The notes under the pieces are model-generated. The model did no database searches. It saw only the letters and a list, made by a program, of their open reading frames with translations, and had not been told where the DNA came from. From assembly GCA_910585555.1 (NCBI GenBank), contig CAJUFU010000009.1, positions 26,990 through 68,381 on the forward strand: 41,392 nucleotides of DNA, in the 5' to 3' direction. Shown in pieces: positions 15,756 to 23,558 of this stretch. The position numbers were made by a program, and so were the translations under genes. The DNA is from an uncultured Lachnospiraceae bacterium. Its GTDB lineage: Bacteria; Bacillota; Clostridia; Lachnospirales; Lachnospiraceae. The first letter of the stretch is position 1, and every line of letters starts with the position of its first letter.

Positions 15756-16280
15756 CTATTTAATAAAGGTAAAGATTCCAGCAGAATCAACTTTGATTGT
15801 AACGCTTTCATCAGCTACTGCTGTCACTTCTACTGCCTGCCATACACCCTCAACAGCCTTGAATACGGAAACAGTATCGCCAGCCTTAACGCCTTCTACC
15901 GTAAAAGGAACTACTGCATTCACAATATCAACACCGGGAGCTGTCACTTCCACTACAGTAAGCATCTTGCCGCCTACAGCGTCAGCCTGGTTCTGTGCAT
16001 ATCTGATTGCGCCTACATCTACCTTATCAACGATGAAAGTAGCGCCGGACTGCTGACCGTCAAGAACACATCCATCACCCTGTGCAATTGTTGCTACATC
16101 ATCAACCCCATCCATTTCGCATACTGCATTGGATGTATACTCCGGAATAGACTTATCTACCGCTTCTGCCAGTTTGTCAAGAATCGGAAAATCTTTTGCA
16201 GGTACTACTGTCTCTGCAGCACATACTGTGGTAGAGAAAGTAAGTGCCAAAGCACAACTTAATGCTAAAAATCTTTTCAT
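15756..16280 (-). CDS. Secreted protein of unknown function
   Basis: This 174-residue protein has a clear Sec signal peptide (MKRFLALSCALALTFSTTVC, cleavage probably after CAA at about residues 20-22). The mature part is acidic and rich in Val, Ala and Asp, with two cysteines (MDGVDD region, GDGCVLDG). A beta-rich C-terminus follows: TPGV-type turns, VVPFTVEGVKAGDTVSVFKA and ADESVTIKVDSAGIFTFIK. The C-terminal pattern recalls small immunoglobulin-like or gingipain-type beta domains of surface proteins, but I do not assign it. It has a strong promoter and a structured 5'UTR. Confidence 0.85.
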   Translation of the reverse strand: MKRFLALSCALALTFSTTVCAAETVVPAKDFPILDKLAEAVDKSIPEYTSNAVCEMDGVDDVATIAQGDGCVLDGQQSGATFIVDKVDVGAIRYAQNQADAVGGKMLTVVEVTAPGVDIVNAVVPFTVEGVKAGDTVSVFKAVEGVWQAVEVTAVADESVTIKVDSAGIFTFIK

Positions 16281-16320
16281 TGTCTTATCCTCCTAAATAA
16301 AATAGTTCAAGTGTGGTTTG

Positions 16321-16404
16321 ATCGACACCTGTGTGCCGATTGTGGTAAGGTTTTATATTCCCCTTATCAGATAATATTATATCTCTGCCAAAAATATCAG
16401 TCAA
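16321..16404 (-). promoter_or_regulatory. Strong promoter and 5'UTR hairpin of the secreted protein gene
   Basis: On the minus strand TTGACT (16404-16399) and TATAAT (16381-16376) have a 17-base spacer. The transcript would have a leader of about 90 bases with an 8-bp hairpin, ATCGGCAC (16340-16333) and GTGTCGAT (16328-16321), closed by a four-base loop. An AGGAGG-type site precedes the ATG. The hairpin may stabilise the mRNA; I do not match it to a known riboswitch. Confidence 0.7.
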
Positions 16405-16532
16405 TTGAGAACTATTAAAGTTTATTGTAGTATAGATAATTGAGCATTTGCCCTTTACAATGCTATTCATTTTAACATTGCCCGCAAAACAGGCTATTAA
16501 TAGTTTACATAAAAGTTTCTGGCGCCCTCTTA

Positions 16533-17318
16533 TCAATACTCTACCTGAATGGTCTGCGCACTGGCCTCATACTCCTCCATCCGGTCATAGTCATTGGTTT
16601 GAGAATATGTGATCACATAGCTTTTGTCTGCATTAATAGCATATGCCAGCTGCGTAATCTTGACATCTCCCACCTGGTAATGACACTGAATCCGGAAAGC
16701 CGGATAACCCTGCATCTTTAACTGCTCAAAACTGTCGATCATCACTTCCACGTCTTCTCCATAGACTTCCCGGAAATTATCCTGTGTCTGCTCTTTAAAC
16801 GAAGCTTCTGTCATCAGCTGCATCCCCATATCCTGTTCAAGCTCTGCATAATAGATCAAGGATGCGTCTATGGGATAGCGTCCGGTTACGTACATACCTT
16901 CCACATCCTCGGATGCCTCAAAACCTTCCGGCAGCGTAAAGGTACATCCCTTGGTTGTGCGGGTATTATCCACCACGGAAGTATCCAGCTCATTTTCCGA
17001 AAGAAGCTCCGCCATCAGCTGGCTCTTTAAAGGTTCTTCCACCGTTACTTCCTCTGCAGCAACAGTTCCCGCAGCTTCCGCTCCGCTCTCCGGCTGTTCT
17101 GCTTCTGCCGTTTCTGTTTCTTGCGGGCCTGCTTCTGTGTCCGCCCCTTCTTTCTCTTCCTGCCCTGCTTCTGTTTCCGCTGCTGCTGTCTCTTGCCGGC
17201 CTGCCGCTGTGTCATTGACTTCGGCGCTTGTATGTACCGCTTCCTCCCCTTTGCAGCCGGAGATTATAAAGAGAAGGCCCATCATAGAAAATAGTAAAAC
17301 CGCTTTTCTTATGTTCAT
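16533..17318 (-). CDS. Lipoprotein with low-complexity linker
   Basis: This 261-residue exported lipoprotein has a basic n-region, a hydrophobic core and the lipobox IISGC, with the lipidated cysteine at about residue 22. Residues about 30-95 are a Glu/Ala/Thr-rich linker that would tether the folded part away from the membrane. The C-terminal domain (about 105-261) has VDNTRTTKGCTFTLPEGFEA at its start and closes with SYVITYSQTNDYDRMEEY. It looks like the PsbP/DUF-type 'lipid-anchored stress' fold seen in clostridial lipoproteins, but I do not assign it. No transporter genes are adjacent. Confidence 0.85.
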   Translation of the reverse strand: MNIRKAVLLFSMMGLLFIISGCKGEEAVHTSAEVNDTAAGRQETAAAETEAGQEEKEGADTEAGPQETETAEAEQPESGAEAAGTVAAEEVTVEEPLKSQLMAELLSENELDTSVVDNTRTTKGCTFTLPEGFEASEDVEGMYVTGRYPIDASLIYYAELEQDMGMQLMTEASFKEQTQDNFREVYGEDVEVMIDSFEQLKMQGYPAFRIQCHYQVGDVKITQLAYAINADKSYVITYSQTNDYDRMEEYEASAQTIQVEY

Positions 17319-17404
17319 ATGCTGTTATCTGTACCTTTCTGTATCTTTTTGTCTGCCTGCCATCTGTATACTAAATCCACTCAATTTTACCACACAAAAC
17401 ATAG

Positions 17405-17443
17405 GGCGGGCAACTCACAATTCCTGTCAGCTGTCCGCCCGCC
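17405..17443 (-). terminator. Possible terminator after the DUF1540 gene
   Basis: Arms GGCGGGC (17405-17411) and GCCCGCC (17437-17443) give a 7-bp GC stem with a long loop. Only a loose T-rich stretch follows on the minus strand, so the call is weak. Confidence 0.4.
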
Positions 17444-17446
17444 AAA

Positions 17447-17761
17447 CTATGCCTCTCGGAAAGTAGCACACTGGGTCTCCTTGCAGTCGCAGGCGCCGCA
17501 GCCTCTGATATCCACATGCTCCGCGTGGCACTTATAATTAGAATTGTATACACATTTTACGGCCTCACAGTCAATGCTGATCGTCCGACAAGGGTGACTC
17601 AAGGAACTGACATAAGCATCGTCACGTCTCTGGGAAAAGCTTTCACAGCATGTCCCGTCGCATGTGTCCGCATGACTGCCTGCCACCATGATATCTCCTT
17701 TGCAGCAACAATCCTCCTGATTATAGGTACAATTTTCCACTCCACATTTTAATTCTGCCAT
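17447..17761 (-). CDS. DUF1540 protein with two cysteine-rich repeats
   Basis: This 104-residue cytosolic protein has two DUF1540-type modules. Module one runs from CGVENCTYNQEDCCCKGDIM to TCCESF (about 6-42); module two runs from CEAVKCVYNSNYKCHAEHVD to QCATF (about 66-101). Each has the spaced Cys pattern typical of this small, probably metal-binding family common in Clostridia. Function is unknown. A good site (AGGAGG) precedes the ATG. It sits alone between a lipoprotein and a membrane glycosyltransferase. Confidence 0.92.
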   Translation of the reverse strand: MAELKCGVENCTYNQEDCCCKGDIMVAGSHADTCDGTCCESFSQRRDDAYVSSLSHPCRTISIDCEAVKCVYNSNYKCHAEHVDIRGCGACDCKETQCATFREA

Positions 17762-17829
17762 AGTAACCTCCTGTTTCGCTTATCTGCCTGCGCAGTATTT
17801 TCACTGTCATAACTTAGTATGGACACGAA

Positions 17830-19428
17830 TCAGGATTCTATGCTTTCGATACTTAATTCGTAAAGATTAAACCAGTAGCGCTCCAACAGATAACTGCCCT
17901 GTTCTTCCACATGCAGTCCCTCCTTTTGCCACTGTGCCACAATATCCTCTCTGCTGTTAAAGCTTCCCACAAACCAGACATGCCTGTCTGGCGCCGATTC
18001 TCCCTTTTCATCCGGTGACAGCCATGCCTTAATATCATCCGTTTCCTCCACAGTCTCACAAGAACCCACAATCTGCTGAATCAGCTGCTCCGCCGTGACA
18101 TTCCATAGATACCGCTCCGTCTCCTCTGGCAGATAGTAGGAGGCCACCGCCTGGACCTGATCAAAATTAAAAATTACAATGTCCTGCGGACCAATCTGAT
18201 GCAGGGCCTCTCCCGTGTCTTTCATGAGCCGTATTTTATACTCCTCTTCCCCTAGAAATGCCCGATAATCGCGCAGTCCCACAACACAGAGAAGGGCTGT
18301 AAACCCGCCAAGCAGCGCTGTCACATATCTGGTCTTTAGTTTACATAATACATCATCCAGACAGAGCACAAAACACAGCCAGAAACACCCCATGGCCGGA
18401 AGCATATAACGGTACACAAAGACGGGGCGAATCAATAGAGATGCTATAAAACCGAATAGGGCCAATCCCGCCAAAGTCCCCAATCCCGCGATTGCATAAA
18501 AAACTCTACCATTATAGTATAGTTTCTTTCTTTTCTGATCATACATGCTGGTACAAAAACTGCCAAACACCACTGCCACATAGCCCGCAAATAATACCAC
18601 TGCCAAAATCACATTCCATGCTGCATTGCTAAAAGCAGGCTTCATCAAAAACTTGACACAGCCCCCTAAAGACCGCCAGGTCAACGGCAGTATCCAGTAG
18701 TTCTCCCTGACCGCCGAAATCTGCGCCGCCAGGACAAAAAGCCATGGCACATACCCAATCACAGATACGGCCGCATACAAAAACCACTCCTTTATCCGCC
18801 TCTTATCCTGAAAGCAAAAAACCGCCAGCACGTACAAATAAACCATTGCCACCGCCACACAGGCAAAATACTGGGTATAGGCCGCCGCCAATCCATAAAA
18901 AACCAGCGCTGCACCGTGTCGATATCGTCCTATCGCGCCTGTCGTCACACAGCCGTAGGCATGGAAAAAGGCCGCCGTCACAAACAGCAGCGCCCAGCCG
19001 TACATCCGCACTTCCACCGTGTAAGCAGGCATCTGGGGCATAGAGACGACACAGAATAAAAACAGTCCGCCCGCAAAGATGCCAAACCGCCTCCGGACAA
19101 ACGTCACACTATAGAGGAGTAAGATAAAATAAGGCAGCACCGACACCATCTTAGCAGGAATGACAGTGCCTGCCCCAGGTATAAATAGTTTACATAAGTC
19201 TACTATAAATTTTGTCACACAGTAATACAAGGGCGGATGAACGTCTGCCGCCGTGAATGGAATCAGTTCACCGTAGGAATGTTCGATCATTCCCACGGTG
19301 AACAGCTCATCATACCAGATATCATTGCTAAAACACAGCGCCGCGCTCTTACCAAGCATCAGTACGCTGATACAGATAAGGAGCCAGCCAAAGGCGTCCT
19401 TACCGGAAATACTTCTCTTACTTTTCAT
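17830..19428 (-). CDS. Polytopic membrane glycosyltransferase (GT39/PMT_2-like)
   Basis: This 532-residue protein has about 11 membrane segments. The first extracytoplasmic loop carries the signature of GT-C enzymes: WYDELFTVGMIEHSYG with acidic DE, then AADVHPPLYY. Such enzymes use a polyprenyl-phosphate sugar and transfer the sugar outside the membrane. The last 100 or so residues form a soluble, extracytoplasmic domain (from about YRAFLGEEEYKIRLMKDTGE onward). The acceptor is unknown; wall polymer or lipid are both possible. The gene starts 44 bases after the thrS stop, so it may be read through from the T-box operon. Confidence 0.85.
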   Translation of the reverse strand: MKSKRSISGKDAFGWLLICISVLMLGKSAALCFSNDIWYDELFTVGMIEHSYGELIPFTAADVHPPLYYCVTKFIVDLCKLFIPGAGTVIPAKMVSVLPYFILLLYSVTFVRRRFGIFAGGLFLFCVVSMPQMPAYTVEVRMYGWALLFVTAAFFHAYGCVTTGAIGRYRHGAALVFYGLAAAYTQYFACVAVAMVYLYVLAVFCFQDKRRIKEWFLYAAVSVIGYVPWLFVLAAQISAVRENYWILPLTWRSLGGCVKFLMKPAFSNAAWNVILAVVLFAGYVAVVFGSFCTSMYDQKRKKLYYNGRVFYAIAGLGTLAGLALFGFIASLLIRPVFVYRYMLPAMGCFWLCFVLCLDDVLCKLKTRYVTALLGGFTALLCVVGLRDYRAFLGEEEYKIRLMKDTGEALHQIGPQDIVIFNFDQVQAVASYYLPEETERYLWNVTAEQLIQQIVGSCETVEETDDIKAWLSPDEKGESAPDRHVWFVGSFNSREDIVAQWQKEGLHVEEQGSYLLERYWFNLYELSIESIES

Positions 19429-19472
19429 GCTTTATCCTATACCGGTCTGTCCCATTTTCCAAAACAGAATCT

Positions 19473-21437
19473 TTACTTTCCTTCTTCGGTAACCTCTTCC
19501 CTGCGGATTTCTTTGGTGCGGATTTCCTTACAAATCTGGTCTATGAAATCACCAAGCGGTTTCACGCCCTCATCGCCCGCATAGCGGCTTCTGACGGACA
19601 CGGTTTTCTCTTCCGCCTCGTTGGCGCCCACCACCAGCATATAGGGCACCTTATTCAGACGCGCTTCGCGAATCTTAAAGCCGATCTTCTCGGAGCGGTT
19701 ATCCACAGTCACATCCACATCATTTCTGGCCAGCTCTTTTCTCACTTCCTCCGCATACGCCTCATACTTTTCGGAAATCGGAAGGACGCGAACCTGCTCC
19801 GGGCACAGCCAGGTGGGGAATTTGCCCGCATATTTCTCGATTAACCATGCCAAGGTGCGCTCATAACAGCCAAGAGAAGTCCTGTGGATGATATACGGAC
19901 GCACCTTATCACCGTTGGCATCGATGAAATACATATCAAACTGCTCTGCTAACAGGGCATCCCACTGTACGGTAATCATGGTATCTTCCTTGCCATAGAC
20001 ATTTTTGGCATTGATATCCACTTTCGGCCCATAAAAAGCTGCCTCTCCCACATCCTCCACGAAGGGAAGCTCCAGTTCTTCCAGAATATTGCGGATATGC
20101 GCCTCCGTCTCATGCCAGACTTCCGGTTCCCCTATATATTTTTCCGGATTCTCCGGATCCCATTTGGACAGATGCCAGGTAATATCATCCAGCAGGCCTA
20201 AAGTTGACATAACATGTTTTGCCAATGCAATACATCCCTTAAACTCCTCCACCATCTGATCAGGACGCACGATCAAATGCCCCTCGGAAATGGTAAACTG
20301 TCTCACTCTGGTCAGACCATGCATCTCGCCGGAATCCTCGTTGCGGAACAACGTAGAGGTCTCACCGTAACGGATTGGCAAGTCCCGATAGGAATGCTGG
20401 GTATTCTTATAACAGTAATACTGGAACGGACAAGTCATAGGGCGCAGGGCGAAGACTTCCTTGTCCACTTCCTCATCACCCAGCACAAACATACCTTCTT
20501 TATAATGATCCCAATGCCCCGAAATCTTATACAAGTCACTCTTGGCCATAAGCGGTGTCTTGGTCCTCACATAGCCCCATTCTTTATCTTCCAGATCTTC
20601 AATCCAGCGCTGTAACTTCATGACCATCTTCGTGCCCTTTGGCAAAAGCAGCGGCAGTCCCTGCCCGATCACGTCCACCGTGGTAAACAGCTCCATCTCC
20701 CGGCCCAGCTTATTATGGTCGCGGCGTTTGATATCCTCCAAATGTAAAAGATGTGCCTCCAACTCCTCCTTTTTCGCAAAAGCTGTACCATAGATACGCT
20801 GCAGCTGTGCCCTGTTGGAATCGCCACGCCAATATGCCATGGAAGAAGAAATCAGCTTATAGGCCTTGATGTTTTTGGTGCTCATCAGATGCGGACCCGC
20901 ACACAAATCCACGAAGCCGCCCTGATCGTAGAAAGAAATCTCCGCATCCTCAGGCAGATCTTCAATCAACTCCACCTTATAAGGCTCATTGCGCTCCTTC
21001 ATATATTGAATGGCCTCGTTTCTGGGCAGGGTAAACCGTTCCAGCTTATGGCCCTCCTTGATAATCTTCTTCATTTCCCCTTCCAGCTTATCCAGGTCCT
21101 CCCTGGAGAATGGCTGTGCGTCAAAATCATAATAAAAACCATCCTCTATGGCCGGTCCAATGGTCACCTTCGCCTCCGGGAACAAACGCTTCACAGCCTC
21201 CGCCAACACATGGGATGCGGTATGTCTGACGACTTTTAACCCCTCCGGGTCGTTGGCCGTGAGAATATTCAAATGACAGTCTTTGTCTATCACTGTCCGC
21301 AAATCCTCCACCTGGCCATCCACCTGACCGGCGCAGGCCATCCTTGCCAGACCTTCCGAGATGTCCAGGGCAATATCATAAATGCTCATCGCCTGCCCAT
21401 ACTCCTTACAGGAGCCGTCTTTTAATGTGATTCTCAT
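19473..21437 (-). CDS. thrS: Threonyl-tRNA synthetase
   Basis: This 654-residue class II synthetase charges tRNA-Thr. It has a TGS domain (1-60), an editing domain with the HTASHVLAEAV motif (catalytic His pair), and the class II core with MTCPFQYYCYKNTQHSYRDL (zinc cysteine) and FRNEDSGEMHGLTRVRQFTI. The C-terminal anticodon-binding domain contains EQVRVLPISEKY. Full-length. The site GGAGG lies 6 bases before the ATG. It is the second gene of the T-box operon, 33 bases after the small membrane protein. Confidence 0.98.
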   Translation of the reverse strand: MRITLKDGSCKEYGQAMSIYDIALDISEGLARMACAGQVDGQVEDLRTVIDKDCHLNILTANDPEGLKVVRHTASHVLAEAVKRLFPEAKVTIGPAIEDGFYYDFDAQPFSREDLDKLEGEMKKIIKEGHKLERFTLPRNEAIQYMKERNEPYKVELIEDLPEDAEISFYDQGGFVDLCAGPHLMSTKNIKAYKLISSSMAYWRGDSNRAQLQRIYGTAFAKKEELEAHLLHLEDIKRRDHNKLGREMELFTTVDVIGQGLPLLLPKGTKMVMKLQRWIEDLEDKEWGYVRTKTPLMAKSDLYKISGHWDHYKEGMFVLGDEEVDKEVFALRPMTCPFQYYCYKNTQHSYRDLPIRYGETSTLFRNEDSGEMHGLTRVRQFTISEGHLIVRPDQMVEEFKGCIALAKHVMSTLGLLDDITWHLSKWDPENPEKYIGEPEVWHETEAHIRNILEELELPFVEDVGEAAFYGPKVDINAKNVYGKEDTMITVQWDALLAEQFDMYFIDANGDKVRPYIIHRTSLGCYERTLAWLIEKYAGKFPTWLCPEQVRVLPISEKYEAYAEEVRKELARNDVDVTVDNRSEKIGFKIREARLNKVPYMLVVGANEAEEKTVSVRSRYAGDEGVKPLGDFIDQICKEIRTKEIRREEVTEEGK

Positions 21438-21470
21438 GATATACCTCCGTTTTTTTCAATCCTTGTTGTA

Positions 21471-21695
21471 CTACGCTTCCTCTTCCTCGTCGCTATCACT
21501 TCCATACTGATTGCCGCTGTTACAGCCATTATGGCTCCCTATGGCAATTCCATGGGTAAAGGGCGCCGCCAAAAGTCCCAGACAGATGCCCGCTAACAGG
21601 AAGACTGCCCCAAACAAAAGGACATTTAACTTGCTCAGTGTCACGTTTTCCTCCATCAATTCCGTAGTTCGTTCTTTCAATTCTGTTATGCTCAT
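21471..21695 (-). CDS. Small single-pass membrane protein under T-box control
   Basis: This 74-residue protein has a short charged helix at the N-terminus (SITELKERTTELMEENVTLS), one membrane span (about 25-47, LNVLLFGAVFLLAGICLGLL) and a Gly/Asn/Ser/Asp-rich tail ending in six acidic residues. I know no family for it. AGGAGG lies 5 bases before the ATG. It is the first gene after the thrS-type T-box terminator, so it should rise with thrS when threonyl-tRNA is scarce. That link makes it more than a random small ORF, but its role is unknown. Confidence 0.8.
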   Translation of the reverse strand: MSITELKERTTELMEENVTLSKLNVLLFGAVFLLAGICLGLLAAPFTHGIAIGSHNGCNSGNQYGSDSDEEEEA

Positions 21696-21722
21696 AGTCT
21701 CCTCCTTTTATAACATATTATT

Positions 21723-21965
21723 AAAAAAGCCCCCTGCACCATCATTTGGACAGTGCAGAGGACGTAATTCACGCGGTTCCACCTCGCTTGCTCCGTGCGC
21801 CTAAGACGTCTTACCGGAACCTCTCATTTAGCCGTAACGTAAGCTGCCGGGCCGGATTGGGGCCGCTCGGAGTTAGTTTTCAAATGCTTCCGGTAAAGAC
21901 GCTTTCAGCACAAGGCGTCTCTCTCTGCTGCTTTCCACATTCTACTCTTCTCGTCATCGCGTTGT
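21723..21965 (-). promoter_or_regulatory. T-box riboswitch (threonine type) with terminator
   Basis: The T-box sequence AGGTGGAACCGCG is at 21784-21772. Stem I begins near 21960, with the AG-rich bulge region GACGAGAAGAGTAG. The specifier side reads GAAAACTAACTCCGAG, so ACU (Thr) is the likely specifier. The terminator has arms CCTCTGCAC (21761-21753) and GTGCAGGGG (21739-21731) and T6 after it. The antiterminator uses the same CCTC, so the two folds exclude each other. Uncharged tRNA-Thr would turn the operon on. Confidence 0.93.
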
Positions 21966-21983
21966 TCTATATCTATGATTCGT

Positions 21984-22012
21984 ATTCTATGCCATATTCA
22001 TATAAAAGTAAA
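21984..22012 (-). promoter_or_regulatory. Promoter of the T-box operon
   Basis: On the minus strand TTTACT (22012-22007) and TAGAAT (21989-21984) have a 17-base spacer, directly before the T-box leader. Confidence 0.65.
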
Positions 22013-22028
22013 GTATTTTTTACATGAT

Positions 22029-22499
22029 TTAAAGAAGTTCTTCCTCAATAATCCTGGCGGCGCACGCAATCAGATGCGGGCAGGGCCTGGACTCGTAATA
22101 CTCCTTCGTCCTGGGCTGCGGCTTCGCGCTCTCCTCGACCTCCGTGATACCCAGAAGTTCCTTACAGATAATGCTCCCATTCTCCTTGCGGAAACGTTCA
22201 CTGAGCTCCCGCACCCGCGCATAAATCCGCTCTTTCGCATCCTCATCCAGGGGGTCCGTATTCCCTTCCTTTAACCCGGCCAACATAGCCATGGAGGAGA
22301 CGGCACCACAGATTTCTCTCATCCTGCCCACACCTGCGCCCATGGCGCTGGACATGCGAAAGGCCATCTCCCTGTCCATGCCGAAACAGTCCGCATAGGT
22401 CGCAAAGACCGACTGGGCACAGTTATAACCCTCATAAAAAGTGTCCACTGCCTGATCAACCCGTGATGTATCAAGTTTCTGTTCTTTCTCTTTATGCAT
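22029..22499 (-). CDS. C_GCAxxG_C_C family protein
   Basis: This 156-residue protein of the C_GCAxxG_C_C family carries the defining cysteines: NCAQSVFATYADCFGM, then GAGVGRMREICGAVSSMAML, then IICKELLG and RPCPHLIACAARII. The family is thought to bind metal or act in redox chemistry, but its reaction is not known to me. It starts at the ATG at 22499, which overlaps the stop of the SEC-C gene by 8 bases (ATGCATAA), so the two are translationally coupled. A longer open frame upstream is only a shadow of the SEC-C gene. Confidence 0.93.
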   Translation of the reverse strand: MHKEKEQKLDTSRVDQAVDTFYEGYNCAQSVFATYADCFGMDREMAFRMSSAMGAGVGRMREICGAVSSMAMLAGLKEGNTDPLDEDAKERIYARVRELSERFRKENGSIICKELLGITEVEESAKPQPRTKEYYESRPCPHLIACAARIIEEELL

Positions 22500-22998
22500 T
22501 TTTACCACAACATTTCTTATATTTTTTGCCGCTGCCGCAGGGACAGGGATCGTTGGGATAGACCTTTTTATCCTTATGCACTGTGGTGGACTGCTTCTGT
22601 TCTCTGTAGAGCGCCTTTCTGGTATCCTCATCGAAGATATCGTTCCACTCTTCCAGTTCATAAAGCCAGTCTGCCCCTGCCGCCACCATATTTTTATAAA
22701 GCAGCTCCTTGTCAAAGACAAGATTTACTTCTGTGTCCTCCTCCATCTCCTCGATGGGATTCTGCTCTTTGAGGCTGTCATTAATGCCGTCCAAAAAGCC
22801 CACCATAGTCATCAGGTCCACTTCGTATTTATCCGCCAGTTCTTTGACTGTGCCTTTCACTGCCTCGTCAGGCGTCTTTAAAAGCTGCGCATAAATCTCT
22901 TTTTCTTTCTGAAAATAGTCGGCCCAGAGTCTTTGCAGATCACCCTTGTTCGCCGTCTCAGAATACGCCATATCACGCCACTGTTTTAATAATGCCAT
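22492..22998 (-). CDS. SEC-C motif protein
   Basis: This 168-residue cytosolic protein is mostly helical (WADYFQKEKEIYAQLLK, then KELADKYEVDLMTMVGFLDG). It ends in a SEC-C zinc motif, PNDPCPCGSGKKYKKCCG, like that at the end of SecA. The motif may bind SecB-like partners or the ribosome; the helical part is a known Lachnospiraceae type with no assigned role. I use the ATG at 22998, preceded by AAGGTGG; a frame start four codons earlier lacks a site. It is the first gene of a pair with the C_GCAxxG_C_C gene. Confidence 0.92.
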   Translation of the reverse strand: MALLKQWRDMAYSETANKGDLQRLWADYFQKEKEIYAQLLKTPDEAVKGTVKELADKYEVDLMTMVGFLDGINDSLKEQNPIEEMEEDTEVNLVFDKELLYKNMVAAGADWLYELEEWNDIFDEDTRKALYREQKQSTTVHKDKKVYPNDPCPCGSGKKYKKCCGKNA

Positions 22999-23066
22999 CG
23001 TTATTACCACCTTTTATCCTAATAATATACAGGTATCCCGCGAAGGGACAATCTGTTATGCCCCTT

Positions 23067-23095
23067 AGTATATAACATTTCTTTCAAAAAGTAAA
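23067..23095 (-). promoter_or_regulatory. Promoter of the SEC-C / C_GCAxxG_C_C operon
   Basis: On the minus strand TTTACT (23095-23090) and TATACT (23072-23067) have a 17-base spacer, about 70 bases before the SEC-C start. Confidence 0.6.
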
Positions 23096-23131
23096 ATATT
23101 TTTGCCTACCGTGTATATTCACACAAAAGCC

Positions 23132-23262
23132 GTCCATACTACTTAATAGTCAATGGACCCCCTCCTTTGATGGTTACCAAAGAGAAAGTAAAATACTTAT
23201 CCTCCCCTAAGGAAGCCCCTAAGAGTGCGCAAGCCGCATTTTTAGGGGCTTTTGCTATATAA
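23132..23262. other. Unexplained structured intergenic stretch
   Basis: Within the 362-base gap 22999-23360 there are two dyads: GTCCAT/ATGGAC (23132-23137 with 23153-23158) and AGCCCCTAA/TTAGGGGCT (23214-23222 with 23242-23250). The second is followed by TTTTG on the plus strand, so it could terminate a short plus-strand RNA. A 30-codon ORF (23170-23262, MVTKEKVKYLSSPKEAPKSA as its first 20 residues) spans it without a ribosome-binding site. It may be a small RNA, a gene remnant or a bidirectional stop; I cannot choose. Confidence 0.35.
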
Positions 23263-23360
23263 TCTCTCCATGTTTTCTTATTTTCTACAAAATCACAGAA
23301 TAAATCATTTTCCCTTTCTATAATATGATATAATTAGAAAAAACAAAAGGAGTTGTTACC

Positions 23361-23558
23361 ATGGCAAAAAGAAAAGCATCTGTCAGTATCCGGGAATGTG
23401 TTGCCTGCGGATGCTGTATAAAAGTTTGTCCAAGAAATGCAATTACCATCCCCCATGGCATCCATGCTGTCATAGACAGAGAATTATGTGTAGGATGCGG
23501 AAAATGTGCAAAGGAATGCCCTGCAAGCATTATCTCATTGGAGGTGACAGAAACATGA
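23361..23558 (+). CDS. Small 2[4Fe-4S] ferredoxin
   Basis: This 65-residue ferredoxin has two complete CxxCxxCxxxCP motifs: CVACGCCIKVCP and CVGCGKCAKECP. It carries electrons in the cytosol. AAGGAG is 8 bases before the ATG. Its stop overlaps the start of the next gene (ATGA), so the two are coupled and the ferredoxin is likely the redox partner of the membrane Fe-S protein. Confidence 0.95.
   Translation: MAKRKASVSIRECVACGCCIKVCPRNAITIPHGIHAVIDRELCVGCGKCAKECPASIISLEVTET

Noticed and set aside
16285..16536. Minus-strand ORF of 83 codons between the lipoprotein and secreted protein genes
   Set aside because: It covers the strong promoter and leader of the secreted protein gene, has no ribosome site and has no protein-like composition.
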